This document shows, in pieces, positions 52,798 to 63,150 of a DNA stretch of 64,000 nt. The position numbers were made by a program, and so were the translations under genes. The stretch is taken from NCBI RefSeq assembly GCF_902506415.1, contig NZ_LR733275.1:4187856-4251855 (forward strand), read 5' to 3'. The notes below the pieces were generated by a model. The model saw nothing but the letters and a program-made list of their open reading frames with translations. It was not told the origin of the DNA and made no database searches. Each line of letters starts with the position of its first letter. The first letter of the stretch is position 1. The DNA comes from Massilia sp. 9I. Its GTDB lineage: Bacteria; Pseudomonadota; Gammaproteobacteria; Burkholderiales; Burkholderiaceae_D.

Positions 52798-55062
52798 ATG
52801 GGATTCGCCTCGAAACTCAGCATGAACGTATTCTCGAAGGACAGCGAGGACGACGATACCGTCCTGGCCGCGCCCGACACCGAATTCGGCCCGGGCGTGC
52901 TGCCCCAGCATCCTTCGAACGACGCGGCGCCGCTGCACGGTTCGGCCGACGCCGCCGCGCGCCGTCTCGGCAATACCCGTCCGCGCAAACCGCTGAATGC
53001 CGCGCCGGAGAGTGACGACCTGCGCCTGCCGCTGATCGGCCACCTGTCGCTGTCGCGCCAGCTGCGCCTGGTGCTGGCCGCTTTCGTCGCCGGCATCCTC
53101 CTGACCGTGCTGGCGATGTGGCAGAACGCCGCCCACACCGACGTGGTGTCGACCCAGGGCCAGATCGCGGCCGACGCGCTGATGCATGCGCAGCGCGTGG
53201 CCAGGTCGGCGCCGCTCGCCCTGGGCGGCGAGAGCAGCGCCTTCAGCGAGCTGGATGACAGCCGCGCTGAAGTCGGCCGCCTGCTCACGCTGCTGGCGCG
53301 CGGCGGCCAGTCTGGCGGCCAGGCCATTCCCGCCGCTTCCGGCCAGCTGGTGCCGATGATGGGCAAGGCGCGCTCGGGCTGGTCGGCCTCGAACGCCGCC
53401 GCCGCGACCATCGTCGGCAACAAGCGCCACCTGGTCGGCTTCGGCGCCAGCGTGGACAAGTTCGAGCCGCTCGCCACCGAACTGCAGTCGATCGTCGAGA
53501 AGCAGCCGGGCAATGCCGCCCTCGGCCGCCTGGCGGCGCTGACCGACCGCCTGTCGGTGAGCGTGCACGCCTTCATGAGCCCGGGCGCCGCCTACCGCGA
53601 CGCCGCGCGCGCGGTCGCGCGCGACAGCGCCGAGCTGGGCGCTTTGCTCGACGGGCTGTCCGAAGGCCCGGGCGCACTGCCCGACGCAATCCTGCGCGAA
53701 CGCCTGCAGGATGCCCGCACCGCGTTCAAGACCTGGCAGGAAGGCCTGGCGCCGCTGTCGACCAACCTGCACAACTTCAGCGCCGCGCGCAGCGCCGAAT
53801 CGGTGATCGCGCGCGACAACGAGGGCCTGCGCTCCGCGCTCACCAAGGTGCAGGCGGAGTACCGCAAGCAGATGGGCCAAAAGAGCAACTGGTTCTGGCT
53901 GCTGGTCGGCGCCTCCGTCTTTACCCTCGTGATGGGCGGGAGCCTCAGCCGCGTGATGCTGCAGGATTCGCGCAACCGCACCCGCGGCGCCGAGGCGCGC
54001 CGCCGCGAAGCCGAGGCGATGCGCCAACTGGCCCAGGCCAAGGAAGAAGAGGCGAAAGCCACCAACGACCAGAACCAGGCGGCGATCCTGCGCCTGATGA
54101 ACGAACTGCAGGAAGTGGCGGACGGCGACCTGACCGTGCACGCCACCGTCTCGGAAGACATCACCGGCGCGATCGCCGATTCGGTCAACTACACGGTCGA
54201 GGAACTGCGCGGCCTGGTCCTGCGCGTCATCAAGACCACCGAGCAGGTCACGCGCGCCTCGAACGGCGCCCAGACCGTGTCGACCGAGCTGCTGGGCGCG
54301 GCCGAAGCTCAGTCGCGCGAGATCCAGGACGCCTCCTCCACCATCCTGCAGATGGCGACCCAGATCGCCGACGTGTCGCGCTCGGCGACCGAATCGGCCG
54401 ACGTCGCGCGCCAGTCGGTGGCGGCGGCGGAGCAGGGCGCGCAGGCGGTGCAGAACGCGATCCTCGGCATGAACGAGATCCGCGAACAGATCCAGGAAAC
54501 CTCGAAGCGCATCAAGCGCCTGGGCGAATCCTCGCAGGAGATCGGCGAGATCACCGACCTGATCTCGGACATCACCGAACAGACCAACGTGCTGGCGCTG
54601 AACGCCGCGATCCAGGCCGCGTCGGCCGGCGAGGCGGGGCGCGGCTTTTCGGTGGTGGCGGAAGAGGTGCAGCGCCTGGCGGAACGCTCGGCCGAAGCGG
54701 CCAAGGGCATCGGCGCGCTGGTGCGCACCATCCAGGCCGACACCCACGACGCCGTCGCGGCAATGGAAAAGTCGACCCAGGGCGTGGTCGAGGGAGCGCG
54801 CCTGTCCGACGCGGCCGGCGCCGCCCTTAGCGACATCTCGCGCGTCTCGAACCGCCTGGCGGAGCTGATCCAGGGGATTTCGAGCGCAGCTGAACAGCAG
54901 GCGACGTCCGCCAACGGTGTGGCCCATAATATGCAGCACATCCTGTCGGTGACCGAGCATACCCAGGGCGGAACGCGCCAGACGGCGCAGTCGATCCGCG
55001 AACTGGCGCTGCTGGCGCAGGAACTGAAAGATTCGGTGTCGCGCTTCCGCGTGGCTGCATAA
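52798..55062 (+). CDS. pilJ: Methyl-accepting chemotaxis protein PilJ
   Basis: A 754-residue chemoreceptor. A cytoplasmic N-terminal ~85 residues, helix 1 ([20 protein letters not shown]), a periplasmic helical sensing region of ~260 residues in two PilJ-type repeats, helix 2 ([20 protein letters not shown]), a HAMP-like linker, and the signalling hairpin with tip [20 protein letters not shown] and [20 protein letters not shown]. It clusters at cell poles in Pseudomonas and reports pilus-surface contact. pilL follows 15 bp later. Confidence 0.92.
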   Translation: MGFASKLSMNVFSKDSEDDDTVLAAPDTEFGPGVLPQHPSNDAAPLHGSADAAARRLGNTRPRKPLNAAPESDDLRLPLIGHLSLSRQLRLVLAAFVAGILLTVLAMWQNAAHTDVVSTQGQIAADALMHAQRVARSAPLALGGESSAFSELDDSRAEVGRLLTLLARGGQSGGQAIPAASGQLVPMMGKARSGWSASNAAAATIVGNKRHLVGFGASVDKFEPLATELQSIVEKQPGNAALGRLAALTDRLSVSVHAFMSPGAAYRDAARAVARDSAELGALLDGLSEGPGALPDAILRERLQDARTAFKTWQEGLAPLSTNLHNFSAARSAESVIARDNEGLRSALTKVQAEYRKQMGQKSNWFWLLVGASVFTLVMGGSLSRVMLQDSRNRTRGAEARRREAEAMRQLAQAKEEEAKATNDQNQAAILRLMNELQEVADGDLTVHATVSEDITGAIADSVNYTVEELRGLVLRVIKTTEQVTRASNGAQTVSTELLGAAEAQSREIQDASSTILQMATQIADVSRSATESADVARQSVAAAEQGAQAVQNAILGMNEIREQIQETSKRIKRLGESSQEIGEITDLISDITEQTNVLALNAAIQAASAGEAGRGFSVVAEEVQRLAERSAEAAKGIGALVRTIQADTHDAVAAMEKSTQGVVEGARLSDAAGAALSDISRVSNRLAELIQGISSAAEQQATSANGVAHNMQHILSVTEHTQGGTRQTAQSIRELALLAQELKDSVSRFRVAA

Positions 55063-55077
55063 CCTGATAAAGAACCC

Positions 55078-58000
55078 ATGACGAACCCTGCCTCCCAACG
55101 CATGCCAGCCTTCGATACCGGTCCCCTGTCCTGGGTGATCGGCGAGATCCGCGACGCGCTGGGAAGGTCGGGCACCGCTCTGCGCGACGCCGCCAACCGC
55201 AGTCCCGAGGCGCAGCCGACCCTGCTGCTGCACGCCAAGACCCATCTGCATCAGGCGCACGGCGCCCTGCAGCTGGTGGACGTCGAGGGCGTCGCCGTGC
55301 TGGGCGGCGCGGCCGAGCGCCTGATCGACCGCTTCAAGGATGGCGCGCTGCCCTGCACCGCGGAATCGGTGAAGGTGGTGCAGGACGCCTACCAGGCCCT
55401 GGTCGAGTACCTCGATGAACTGCTGGCGGGCAGCCCGCAGCAGCCGGCGCGCCTGTTCCCCTATTACCGCGACCTGCAGGAAAAGCTGGGCGTCGAACGC
55501 ATCCACCCGTCCGACCTGTTGCCGGGCGACCTGGGCAAGGACGTCGAACTGCAGGCGCCGGTGGCCGGCAAGGCGCCGGACATCGCGGCCTGCCGCGCGC
55601 GCTTTGAAAAATCGCTCCTGCCTTACCTGAAGAGCGGCGAGGCGCAGCACGCGGCCGGCATGCGCGATGCGCTCGAACCGATCGCCGGCGCGCAAACCGA
55701 AGCGCGCGCGCGCCTGTTCTGGCAGGCGATGCACGCCTTTGCCGGCGTGGTGGCCGACGGCCAGGTCGAGAGCGACCTGTACGTGAAACAGCTGCTCGGC
55801 CAGGTCAACCTGCAGCTGCGCCGCCTGTCGCAGGGGCAGGGCGGCACGCCGGATGCGATGCTGCGCGATGCGCTGTTTTTCGTGGCTGCGGCCGAAGGTG
55901 CCAAAAATGAGCCCAACGCGGATGCGCAGCGCCTGCGCCAGGCCTGCGGCCTGGACGGCCTGGTGCCGAACGATTACGCCGCGCGCCGCTACGGCCGCAT
56001 CGACCCGGCCGCACTGCAGGAAGCGCGCGAGGCGCTGGCCCGCACCAAGTCGGACTGGGATCGCATCGCCAGCGAGGGCGACCTCGGGGTCAAGGAAGAT
56101 TTCAACCAGCAGCTGTCGCGCCTGGCCGGCGCCAGCGAGAAGCTGGGCGCGCCCGCGCTGGCCCAGCTGATGCGCGAACTGGGCCGCGCCGCGACCGACG
56201 CCATGCAGGCCGGCCGCAGCGACGACTTCGGCCTGGAGATGGCGACCGCCATGCTGTTCGTCGAGAACGGCCTGGACCAGCTGCGCCAGTTGCCCGAGGA
56301 TTTCGCGGAGAACGCGGAAGCGGTCGGCGCGCGCCTGCTCGCGCTGGCGGCCGGGGAAACCCCGCCGGACGCGCCGCAGTGGCAGGGCGAGCTGGCGCGC
56401 CAGATCCAGCAGGGCCAGACCGTGGCGGTGCTGGCCAATGAAATCAAGGCCGGGCTGCGCCAGGTCGAGAAGCTGCTCGACGACTATTACGACAAGCCGG
56501 GCAAGCGCGAAGTGCTGGTCCAGGCCGAGCCGGTGCTGCACCAGCTGCAGGGCGCGCTCGCCATCCTCGACCAGGACGAAGCGGTGCAAGCCGCGCGCCA
56601 TGTCGCGGGCGAGGTGCGCCTGCTGGCGAGCAGCGACGGGGACGTGACGGCGCAATCGAGCGTTCTGCACAACATCGCCCAGAACATCGGCGCGCTCGGC
56701 TTCTTCACCGACCTGCTGGCCCAGAACAGCGAAGCGGCCAAGGGCCGCTTCACGTTCGACCTGGACAAGCGCCTGCTGCGCGAGCTGCCCTTCGAATTCG
56801 TCGAGACGGCGCCGGAAGCTGTGGCCGCCCTCGAAGAAGCGCCGACGCCGGAAGAAGCCACGATCGAGTCCGAGCTGCTCGAGATCTTCATCCTGGAAGC
56901 GCAGGAAGTGCTCGGTTTCGTTGCGGAGACCCTGCCGCTGGCCGAGAACAACCCGGCCAGCCAGGAAACCCTGACCCTGCTGCGCCGCTCCTTCCACACG
57001 CTCAAGGGCAGCAGCCGCATGGTGAACCTCGAGCGCTTCGCCGAAGGCGCGGCCGCGGTCGAGCGCGTGATGAACGGGTGGCTGGCGGAGGCGCGCAGCG
57101 CCACGCCGGAACTCCTGGCCCTGCTGCGCCGCGCGCATGCGGAACTGTCCGACTGGGTGGCAGACCTGGTCGCGAGCGGCAGTTCGGCGCGCGACAGCGC
57201 GTCCCTGGTGGCGGCCGCGACGCACGTGCAGGAAGGCACCGAGCCGGAAGCTGTGGAGGAGGCGCCAGCGGAGGAAACGCCGCCTGCGGACACCAAGCAC
57301 ATCGGCGACCTGGCCATTCCGCTCGGTCTGTACACGATCTACCTGGAAGAAGCCGACACCCTGGTGCAGGCGCTGGCCGACGATTTCGACGCCTGGCGCG
57401 GCGAAGCCGAGCGCCTCGCCTCGCTCGACGCGCTGAAGGCGGCGCACACGCTGGCCGGGACCTCGTCCACGGTCGGCTACGCCGCGTTGCGCGACGTCGC
57501 CCACGCGTTGGAACTGGTACTGGAAAAACTGGCGACGCCGGGCCCGGTCCTCGACGACAACGGCCGCGAGCTGCTCGACGCCACGCTGTCGCGCGCGCGC
57601 ACCATGCTGCAGGTGTTCGCCCTGGGCGAGCTGGCCCCCGCCCAGCCGGAGCTGATTGCCCAGATGGAGGCGCTGCTGGCGCGCCTTGCCAGCGAGCAGG
57701 CGGCGTCCGTGTACGGCGAAGCCGACCCGGCCCTGGCCCAGAAGCTCGACGCACTGTTCGCCACCGCCTACGACGAACTGCTGGCATCGCCTCCGGTGCT
57801 GGTGCAGACGCCGGCCATGCTGGAGGCGGAAGAAAAGGCGAGCGCGGTCAGCGAGATCGACGACCTGTTCGATACCTTCCTGGACGACCCGTTCGCCGCG
57901 CCGGAGCTCGACCAGGCGGGGCCTGCGGTAGCCGAATTCGTGCCGGTCACGCCGGACGAGATGGTGATGGAAGAGGAAGCCGTGGCGCCGCAGCCGGAAC

Positions 58001-60249
58001 CTGAGCCGGAGCCGGAGCCTGTCCCGGCGCCTGTCACGGACGACAGCGTGCTCGCCGGTGGCCCGGTCTTCACCGACGAACTCGACCCGGACCTGCTGCC
58101 GGTCTTCCTGGAAGAGGGCGCCGACCTGTTCCCGCAAATCGGCAACGGCCTGCGCCAGTGGCAGCAGAACCCGCAGGACCACGCCATCGCCCAGGGTCTG
58201 CAGCGCGCGCTGCACACCGTGAAGGGCAGCGCCCGCATGGCCGGCGCGATGCGCCTCGGCCAGCACACCCACGAGCTGGAAACCCAGATCGAGAACATGG
58301 TGCATGCCGGGACCACCGCATTTGCCACAAGCGCGGCGGCGTTCGACGAACTGCTGGCCAACTACGACCAGGCCCTGCTGCTGTTCGAACAGCTGCAGCA
58401 GCCCTCGCGCCCGGCGCCGCAGACCGCGGCGCCTGCGCCCGCCGAGCCGGCGGGCACGCGTGCGCCGCTGGTGCGCGTGCGCGCCGACCTGCTCGATCGT
58501 GTCGTCAACCAGGCCGGCGAAGTCTCGATTACGCGCTCGCGCCTGGAAAACCAGGTGGGCTCGCTCAAGGGCGCCTTGTCCGACTTCTCGGAAAACCTCG
58601 ACCGCCTGCGCCGCCAGATGCGCGAAATCGAGATGCAGGCCGAATCGCAGATCGCCTCCACCCTGTCGATCGCCGGCGAGGAGCGGTTCGACCCGCTCGA
58701 GTTCGACCGCTTCACGCGCCTGCAGGAACTGACGCGCATGATGGCCGAGAGCGTGAACGACGTCGAAACCTTCCACGAAGGCCTGTCGCGCACGGTGGAC
58801 AGCGCGGCCGAGGACCTGGCGGCGCAGTCGCGCATGACGCGCGACCTGCAGCGCGACCTGATGCGCGTGCGCATGGTGCCCTTCGCCAGCCTGTCCGAGC
58901 GCCTGTTCCGCGTGGCGCGCCAGACCGCGAAAGAAACCGACAAACGCGTCAACCTCGACATCCGCGGCGGCGCCGTGGAAATCGACCGCAGCGTGCTGGA
59001 ACAGATGGCTGCGCCGTTCGAACACCTGCTGCGCAACGCCATCGTGCACGGCATCGAGGCGCGCGCCGCCCGCGTCGAACAGGGCAAGCCCGAAACCGGC
59101 GAAGTGCTGGTGCAGGTGAGCCAGCACGGCAACGAAGTGGCGATCGTGTTCAGCGACGACGGCGCCGGCCTGGACCTGGACCGCATCCGCGCCAAGGCGC
59201 GTGCACTCGGCCTGGTGGGGCAGGACGCTGTCGTGTCCGACATCGACGCCGCCGAACTGATTTTCGAGCCGGGCTTCTCGACCGCCGACACCCTCACCGA
59301 GCTGGCCGGCCGCGGCGTCGGCATGGACGTGGTGCGTTCCGAAGCGCAAGCGCTGGGCGGACGCGTGGTGATCTCGACCGAGCCGGGTAGAAGCACGCGC
59401 TTCTCGATCCACCTGCCGCTGACACTGGCCGTGGCGCAGGTGGTGCTGGTCGCCAGCAGCGGCCGCACCTATGCGCTGCCTTCGACCCTGGTCGAGCAGG
59501 TGATGCAGGTGCGCGATACCGAGCTAAGCGCGGCGCAGGCCGCCGGGTCGATCCCGGTGTCGGGTCAGCCACATTCCTTGCATGCGCTCGACGTGCTGCT
59601 GGGAGAAGGCAATGGCGGCAACGTGCAGCGCCTGAACCCGGTGCTGGTCGTGCATGGCGCCAGTGGCCGCATCGCGCTGCGCGTGGACGAGGTGCTGGGT
59701 AACCGGGAGGTCGTGGTCAAGAACATCGGCCCGCAGCTCTCCAGGGTGCCGGGCATCGCCGGGGCGACCGTGCTGGGTACGGGCGAGATCGTGCTGATTC
59801 TCGATCCGGTGGCGCTGGCGCAGCGTCCGGCAGCGCCGGTGGTCGTCGGCGTCGAGGAAGCGCAGCCGGTACAGCGCGCGACCATCATGGTGGTGGACGA
59901 TTCGATCACCGTGCGCCGCGTGACGCAGCGCCTTCTGGAGCGTGAAGGCTATGCGGTGATGCTGGCCAAGGACGGCATCGACGCGCTCGAGCAGATCGAG
60001 GAGGCAAAGCCGGACCTGATGCTGGTCGATATCGAGATGCCGCGCATGGATGGCTTCGACCTGACGCGCGAGGTGCGCAGCAAGGAGGCGACCAAGGCGA
60101 TCCCGATCATCATGATCACTTCGCGCACGGCGGACAAGCACCGCAACTATGCGCTGGGGCTGGGGGTGAATGCCTATTTCGGCAAGCCGTATCAGGAGCC
60201 GGTGCTGGTGGCGGCGATTGAGAGCCTGCTGGAGAAGGCGAAGGGCTGA
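55078..60249 (+). CDS. pilL: Hybrid chemosensory kinase PilL/ChpA
   Basis: A 1723-residue CheA-type hybrid kinase. Three clear phosphotransfer sites: H640 in SFHTLKGSSRM, H790 in AAHTLAGTSST and H1046 in ALHTVKGSARM. Earlier repeats (near residues 50 and 490) look like Hpt folds without the histidine motif. The CheA core follows: HATPase with FEHLLRNAIVHGIEARAARV, FSDDGAGLDLDRI and GRGVGMDVVRSEAQALGGRV, a CheW-like domain, and a C-terminal receiver with D1651 in LVDIEMPRMDGFD. It should phosphorylate PilG and PilH. Methylation enzymes (pilK/chpB) do not follow. Shorter than Pseudomonas ChpA, with fewer active Hpt sites. Confidence 0.93.
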   Translation: MTNPASQRMPAFDTGPLSWVIGEIRDALGRSGTALRDAANRSPEAQPTLLLHAKTHLHQAHGALQLVDVEGVAVLGGAAERLIDRFKDGALPCTAESVKVVQDAYQALVEYLDELLAGSPQQPARLFPYYRDLQEKLGVERIHPSDLLPGDLGKDVELQAPVAGKAPDIAACRARFEKSLLPYLKSGEAQHAAGMRDALEPIAGAQTEARARLFWQAMHAFAGVVADGQVESDLYVKQLLGQVNLQLRRLSQGQGGTPDAMLRDALFFVAAAEGAKNEPNADAQRLRQACGLDGLVPNDYAARRYGRIDPAALQEAREALARTKSDWDRIASEGDLGVKEDFNQQLSRLAGASEKLGAPALAQLMRELGRAATDAMQAGRSDDFGLEMATAMLFVENGLDQLRQLPEDFAENAEAVGARLLALAAGETPPDAPQWQGELARQIQQGQTVAVLANEIKAGLRQVEKLLDDYYDKPGKREVLVQAEPVLHQLQGALAILDQDEAVQAARHVAGEVRLLASSDGDVTAQSSVLHNIAQNIGALGFFTDLLAQNSEAAKGRFTFDLDKRLLRELPFEFVETAPEAVAALEEAPTPEEATIESELLEIFILEAQEVLGFVAETLPLAENNPASQETLTLLRRSFHTLKGSSRMVNLERFAEGAAAVERVMNGWLAEARSATPELLALLRRAHAELSDWVADLVASGSSARDSASLVAAATHVQEGTEPEAVEEAPAEETPPADTKHIGDLAIPLGLYTIYLEEADTLVQALADDFDAWRGEAERLASLDALKAAHTLAGTSSTVGYAALRDVAHALELVLEKLATPGPVLDDNGRELLDATLSRARTMLQVFALGELAPAQPELIAQMEALLARLASEQAASVYGEADPALAQKLDALFATAYDELLASPPVLVQTPAMLEAEEKASAVSEIDDLFDTFLDDPFAAPELDQAGPAVAEFVPVTPDEMVMEEEAVAPQPEPEPEPEPVPAPVTDDSVLAGGPVFTDELDPDLLPVFLEEGADLFPQIGNGLRQWQQNPQDHAIAQGLQRALHTVKGSARMAGAMRLGQHTHELETQIENMVHAGTTAFATSAAAFDELLANYDQALLLFEQLQQPSRPAPQTAAPAPAEPAGTRAPLVRVRADLLDRVVNQAGEVSITRSRLENQVGSLKGALSDFSENLDRLRRQMREIEMQAESQIASTLSIAGEERFDPLEFDRFTRLQELTRMMAESVNDVETFHEGLSRTVDSAAEDLAAQSRMTRDLQRDLMRVRMVPFASLSERLFRVARQTAKETDKRVNLDIRGGAVEIDRSVLEQMAAPFEHLLRNAIVHGIEARAARVEQGKPETGEVLVQVSQHGNEVAIVFSDDGAGLDLDRIRAKARALGLVGQDAVVSDIDAAELIFEPGFSTADTLTELAGRGVGMDVVRSEAQALGGRVVISTEPGRSTRFSIHLPLTLAVAQVVLVASSGRTYALPSTLVEQVMQVRDTELSAAQAAGSIPVSGQPHSLHALDVLLGEGNGGNVQRLNPVLVVHGASGRIALRVDEVLGNREVVVKNIGPQLSRVPGIAGATVLGTGEIVLILDPVALAQRPAAPVVVGVEEAQPVQRATIMVVDDSITVRRVTQRLLEREGYAVMLAKDGIDALEQIEEAKPDLMLVDIEMPRMDGFDLTREVRSKEATKAIPIIMITSRTADKHRNYALGLGVNAYFGKPYQEPVLVAAIESLLEKAKG

Positions 60250-60264
60250 AGGCTGCTCGGCGAA

Positions 60265-60379
60265 CTTGGGTCCCGGCCTGCGCCGGGACGACGGTTTTTC
60301 AGCTAGCGCTCTCGAAGTCACCGCCGCTGATCAACCGTACAAAAAACAACGTCATCCCGGCGAAGGCCGGGATCCAATT
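60265..60379. repeat. REP-like palindromic repeat pair, second locus
   Basis: Two copies of the same ~29-30-bp unit as at 9135-9238, at 60265-60293 and 60350-60379, in opposite orientation and 56 bp apart. The order of orientations is reversed relative to the first locus. It lies between pilL and phrB, which converge, and could help end or stabilise both transcripts. Confidence 0.8.
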
Positions 60380-60387
60380 TAGTGTGA

Positions 60388-61833
60388 TCAGCTACTTGCC
60401 TTCTTCACCACCGCAAACCTCTCCAGCGTCCGCTTCCTCGCCACATCATGGTCAACCACCGGCATCGGATAGTCGCGTCCCAGTACCACGCCCTTGTCCG
60501 CCAGCACCCCGGTATCCACCAACCACGGCGCATGAATCTCTTTAGAACTGAGCCGTTCTAAGGCCGGCACCCACTCCCGAATGAACTCCCCGTGCGCATC
60601 GAAGCGCTGCGACTGCGCCACCGGATTGAAGATCCTGAACCACGGCTGCGCGTCGCACCCGGTCGACGCCGCCCACTGCCAGCCGCCGTTGTTCGAGGCC
60701 AGCTCGTAGTCGTTCAGCTTGAGCGCGAAATAGCGCTCGCCGCGCCGCCAGTCGATCCCGAGGTCCTTGGTAAGGAAGCTTGCCGTGACCATGCGCAGCC
60801 GGTTGTGCATGAAGCCCGTCCGGTTCAGCTGCGCCATCGCCGCATCCACCAGCGGATAGCCGGTGCGCCCCTCGCACCAGGCCGCGAACAGTTCCTCCGC
60901 CTCGTCACCGCTCTCCCAGGCCAGCACGTCGAAGGCCGGCTTGAACGATTGGGTCACTAGCTGCGGATTGCGCGCCAGGATCATCGAATAGAAATCGCGC
61001 CAGATGAGTTCCGACAGCCATACCGGGGCGCCCGCGCCGCCGGCGCCGTTCTCCGCCATTTGCCGCGCCGTACGCACCAGGTGGCGGATCGAGGTGGTGC
61101 CGAAGCGCAGGTGGGTCGACAGGCGCGAAGTGCCGTCCTCCGCGGGGAAGTCGCGCGCCCGGCCGTAGTCCGCCATGTGCGACACGAAGCGCTCGAACAG
61201 TTCTTCCGCTCCCTCCATCCCGGCCGGCAGCGGCGGTTCTCCCGCTTCGAAACCGATGTCCGCGAGCGAGGGTAGGGCGGGCGGACCCGGGGGCGGCGCG
61301 AAGGCCTGGGCGTAGGGATCGACCGGGTAGGCCGCCAGCGTCTCCGGCATCGCCGCCAGGCGCTTGAGCCAGGCATTCTTGTAGGGCGTGAACACCGAAA
61401 ACGGCCCCTTGGCCAGGGTCAGCACCTCGTCCTGTTCGAAAATCACCTGGTCTTTGCAACTCTGGAATGTCCGGCCATCCGCACCGAGCCGGTCTTTCAT
61501 CCGTGCGTCGCGTTCCACCGCGTCGGGTTCATAATCGGTACATACCAACACCGCGTCGACACCCAGTTCGGTGGCGAGCGCCGGGATCACTTCAAGCGGG
61601 CGGCCCTGCCGCACAATCAGAAAACCGCCGAGCCGACGGAGTTCGGCGTCGAGGCTGGCCAGGCTGGCATGGATGAACCGCACACGGCGGTCGTCACGGG
61701 GCAGCCGGTCCAGAATGTCGCTGTCATACACGAAAACGCAATACACACGATTGGACGACGTCAAAGCCCGGTGCAGGGCTGCATGGTCGAATGCCCGCAA
61801 GTCGCGCCGGAACCAGACCAAAGAATTGCTCAT
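60388..61833 (-). CDS. phrB: Deoxyribodipyrimidine photolyase
   Basis: About 481 residues. SNSLVWFRRDLRAFDHAALH opens the antenna-binding alpha/beta domain. The C-terminal FAD domain is complete: LSTHLRFGTTSIRHLVRTAR, WLSELIWRDFYSMILARNPQ, GRTGYPLVDAAMAQLNRTGF-MHNRLRMVTASFLTKDL and NNGGWQWAASTGCDAQPWFR. It repairs cyclobutane pyrimidine dimers with light. Start uncertain: ATGs at 61833, 61839 and 61842 are in frame, none with a clear ribosome site; I give the shortest, matching the family N-terminus. Divergent from yqgE across ~250 bp. Confidence 0.93.
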   Translation of the reverse strand: MSNSLVWFRRDLRAFDHAALHRALTSSNRVYCVFVYDSDILDRLPRDDRRVRFIHASLASLDAELRRLGGFLIVRQGRPLEVIPALATELGVDAVLVCTDYEPDAVERDARMKDRLGADGRTFQSCKDQVIFEQDEVLTLAKGPFSVFTPYKNAWLKRLAAMPETLAAYPVDPYAQAFAPPPGPPALPSLADIGFEAGEPPLPAGMEGAEELFERFVSHMADYGRARDFPAEDGTSRLSTHLRFGTTSIRHLVRTARQMAENGAGGAGAPVWLSELIWRDFYSMILARNPQLVTQSFKPAFDVLAWESGDEAEELFAAWCEGRTGYPLVDAAMAQLNRTGFMHNRLRMVTASFLTKDLGIDWRRGERYFALKLNDYELASNNGGWQWAASTGCDAQPWFRIFNPVAQSQRFDAHGEFIREWVPALERLSSKEIHAPWLVDTGVLADKGVVLGRDYPMPVVDHDVARKRTLERFAVVKKASS

Positions 61834-62085
61834 ATTCATCATCGTGTGCAGGGTCAAAGTGGCGGCCGATTTTACTGGGTAGGATTCTTCCTAACCGACC
61901 CGGGATGCAGCTTGGCGGGACAGAGACGGGACGCCCGCGGGCGTGCACCGGGAGCGTATCGGGGCGCTTCCATGAGGTCTCGGTGCGATTCGGTGTAAAC
62001 TATCGAAAAGCGTAATGTTGTTTTGTGGACACTTGGACGTTTCAAACGGTTATCAACCAGAGTGGGCCCATGTGAGAGTAAGCGT

Positions 62086-62742
62086 ATGAAAAAAAGCAAA
62101 GTTGGCAGTACTCTACCGATGCCCGGCATGCCACCGGAACACGACGATACGCTCGGTAACATCAGCCCGGCTTCTTCCGGACTGAACCTTGCCAACCACT
62201 TCCTGATCGCGATGCCCTCGATCCAGGATCCGATCTTTGGCGGCACCGTCGTCTACATCTGCGAGCACAACGAAAAGGGCGTGCTCGGGGTGGTGATCAA
62301 CAAGCCGACCGACATGACGATGGAAGTCCTGTTCGATCGCGTCGACCTGAAGCTGGCGCCGGGGCTGCGTTCCTCGGTGGTGGAGCAGCCGATCATGTTC
62401 GGCGGCCCGGTCCAGGACGACCGCGGTTTCGTCCTGCACACGCCCAGCGGACGCTACTCGTCCTCGGTCACCGTCACCGACGACGTCGCCTTTACCACCT
62501 CGATCGACGTGCTCGAAGCCGTCGCCAGCGGCAGCGGCCCGCACCGCATGCTGGTGTCGATCGGCTACGCCGGCTGGAGCCCGGGCCAGCTCGAGGAAGA
62601 AATTCTGCGCAACGGCTGGCTCACCGTGGGCGCCGACGCCAAGGTCCTGTTCGACCTGCCGATCGAGGAACGCTATACCGCCGCCATCAAACTGCTGGGA
62701 ATCGACCCGCTCATGCTCGCGACCGAAGCCGGCCATGCGTAA
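62086..62742 (+). CDS. yqgE: YqgE/AlgH family protein
   Basis: 218 residues. The family core: LNLANHFLIAMPSIQDPIFG, TVVYICEHNEKGVLGVVINK-PTDMTMEVLF, VMFGGPVQ-like IMFGGPVQDDRGFVLH, SIDVLEAVASGSGPHRMLVS-IGYAGWSPGQLEEEI and NGWLTVGAD. The biochemical role is not established; AlgH was first noted as an alginate regulator in Pseudomonas. About 30 residues precede the usual start (MPGMPPEHDDTLGNISPASS), a betaproteobacterial feature. ruvX follows within 15 bp. Confidence 0.92.
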   Translation: MKKSKVGSTLPMPGMPPEHDDTLGNISPASSGLNLANHFLIAMPSIQDPIFGGTVVYICEHNEKGVLGVVINKPTDMTMEVLFDRVDLKLAPGLRSSVVEQPIMFGGPVQDDRGFVLHTPSGRYSSSVTVTDDVAFTTSIDVLEAVASGSGPHRMLVSIGYAGWSPGQLEEEILRNGWLTVGADAKVLFDLPIEERYTAAIKLLGIDPLMLATEAGHA

Positions 62743-62757
62743 GGGGTGCATGCCCTG

Positions 62758-63150
62758 ATGGCCGAAATTGTTTTTGGCTTCGATTTTGGAGTCAAGCGTA
62801 TAGGTATTGCCATGGGCAACACCTTGACTGGGCAAGCCCAACCGTTGACCGTCATCAAGGCGATCGACAACGCCACCCGTTTCCAGGTCATCGGCGACCT
62901 GATCAATGAATGGAAGCCGGCCCGCCTCATCGTGGGCGAGCCCTTCCATCCCGACGGCGCCGAGCACGACATGACCTTGCGCAGCCGGCGCTTCGCCAAC
63001 CAGCTCCACGGCCGCTTCAGCCTGCCCGTCGAACTCGTCGACGAGCGCTATTCGTCCGTCGTCATCCCGCAAAAGCGCGGCGAGATCATCGACGCCAAGG
63101 CGGCCGCCATCATTTTGCAACAATACTTTGACTCCCATGCCAACATCTAA
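62758..63150 (+). CDS. ruvX: Putative pre-16S rRNA nuclease / Holliday junction resolvase-like
   Basis: About 130 residues, YqgF family, RNase H-like fold. VFGFDFGVKRIGIAMGNTLT has the first catalytic Asp, RLIVGEPFHPDG (normally VVGLP, here GEP), VELVDERYSSV with the Glu and IIDAKAAAIILQQYFD with the final Asp. It is implicated in 16S rRNA 5' maturation; a resolvase role is by homology. ATG at 62758 preferred; a GTG at 62746 with AAGGG before it adds four residues. It overlaps pyrR by 14 bases. Confidence 0.92.
   Translation: MAEIVFGFDFGVKRIGIAMGNTLTGQAQPLTVIKAIDNATRFQVIGDLINEWKPARLIVGEPFHPDGAEHDMTLRSRRFANQLHGRFSLPVELVDERYSSVVIPQKRGEIIDAKAAAIILQQYFDSHANI

Noticed and set aside
52147..59412. 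A 2421-codon open frame on the minus strand opposite pilI, pilJ and pilL
   Set aside because: It lies wholly antisense to well-supported genes, its translation is low-complexity His/Gln/Arg/Val-rich with no domain, and long antisense frames are expected at this GC content and codon bias.
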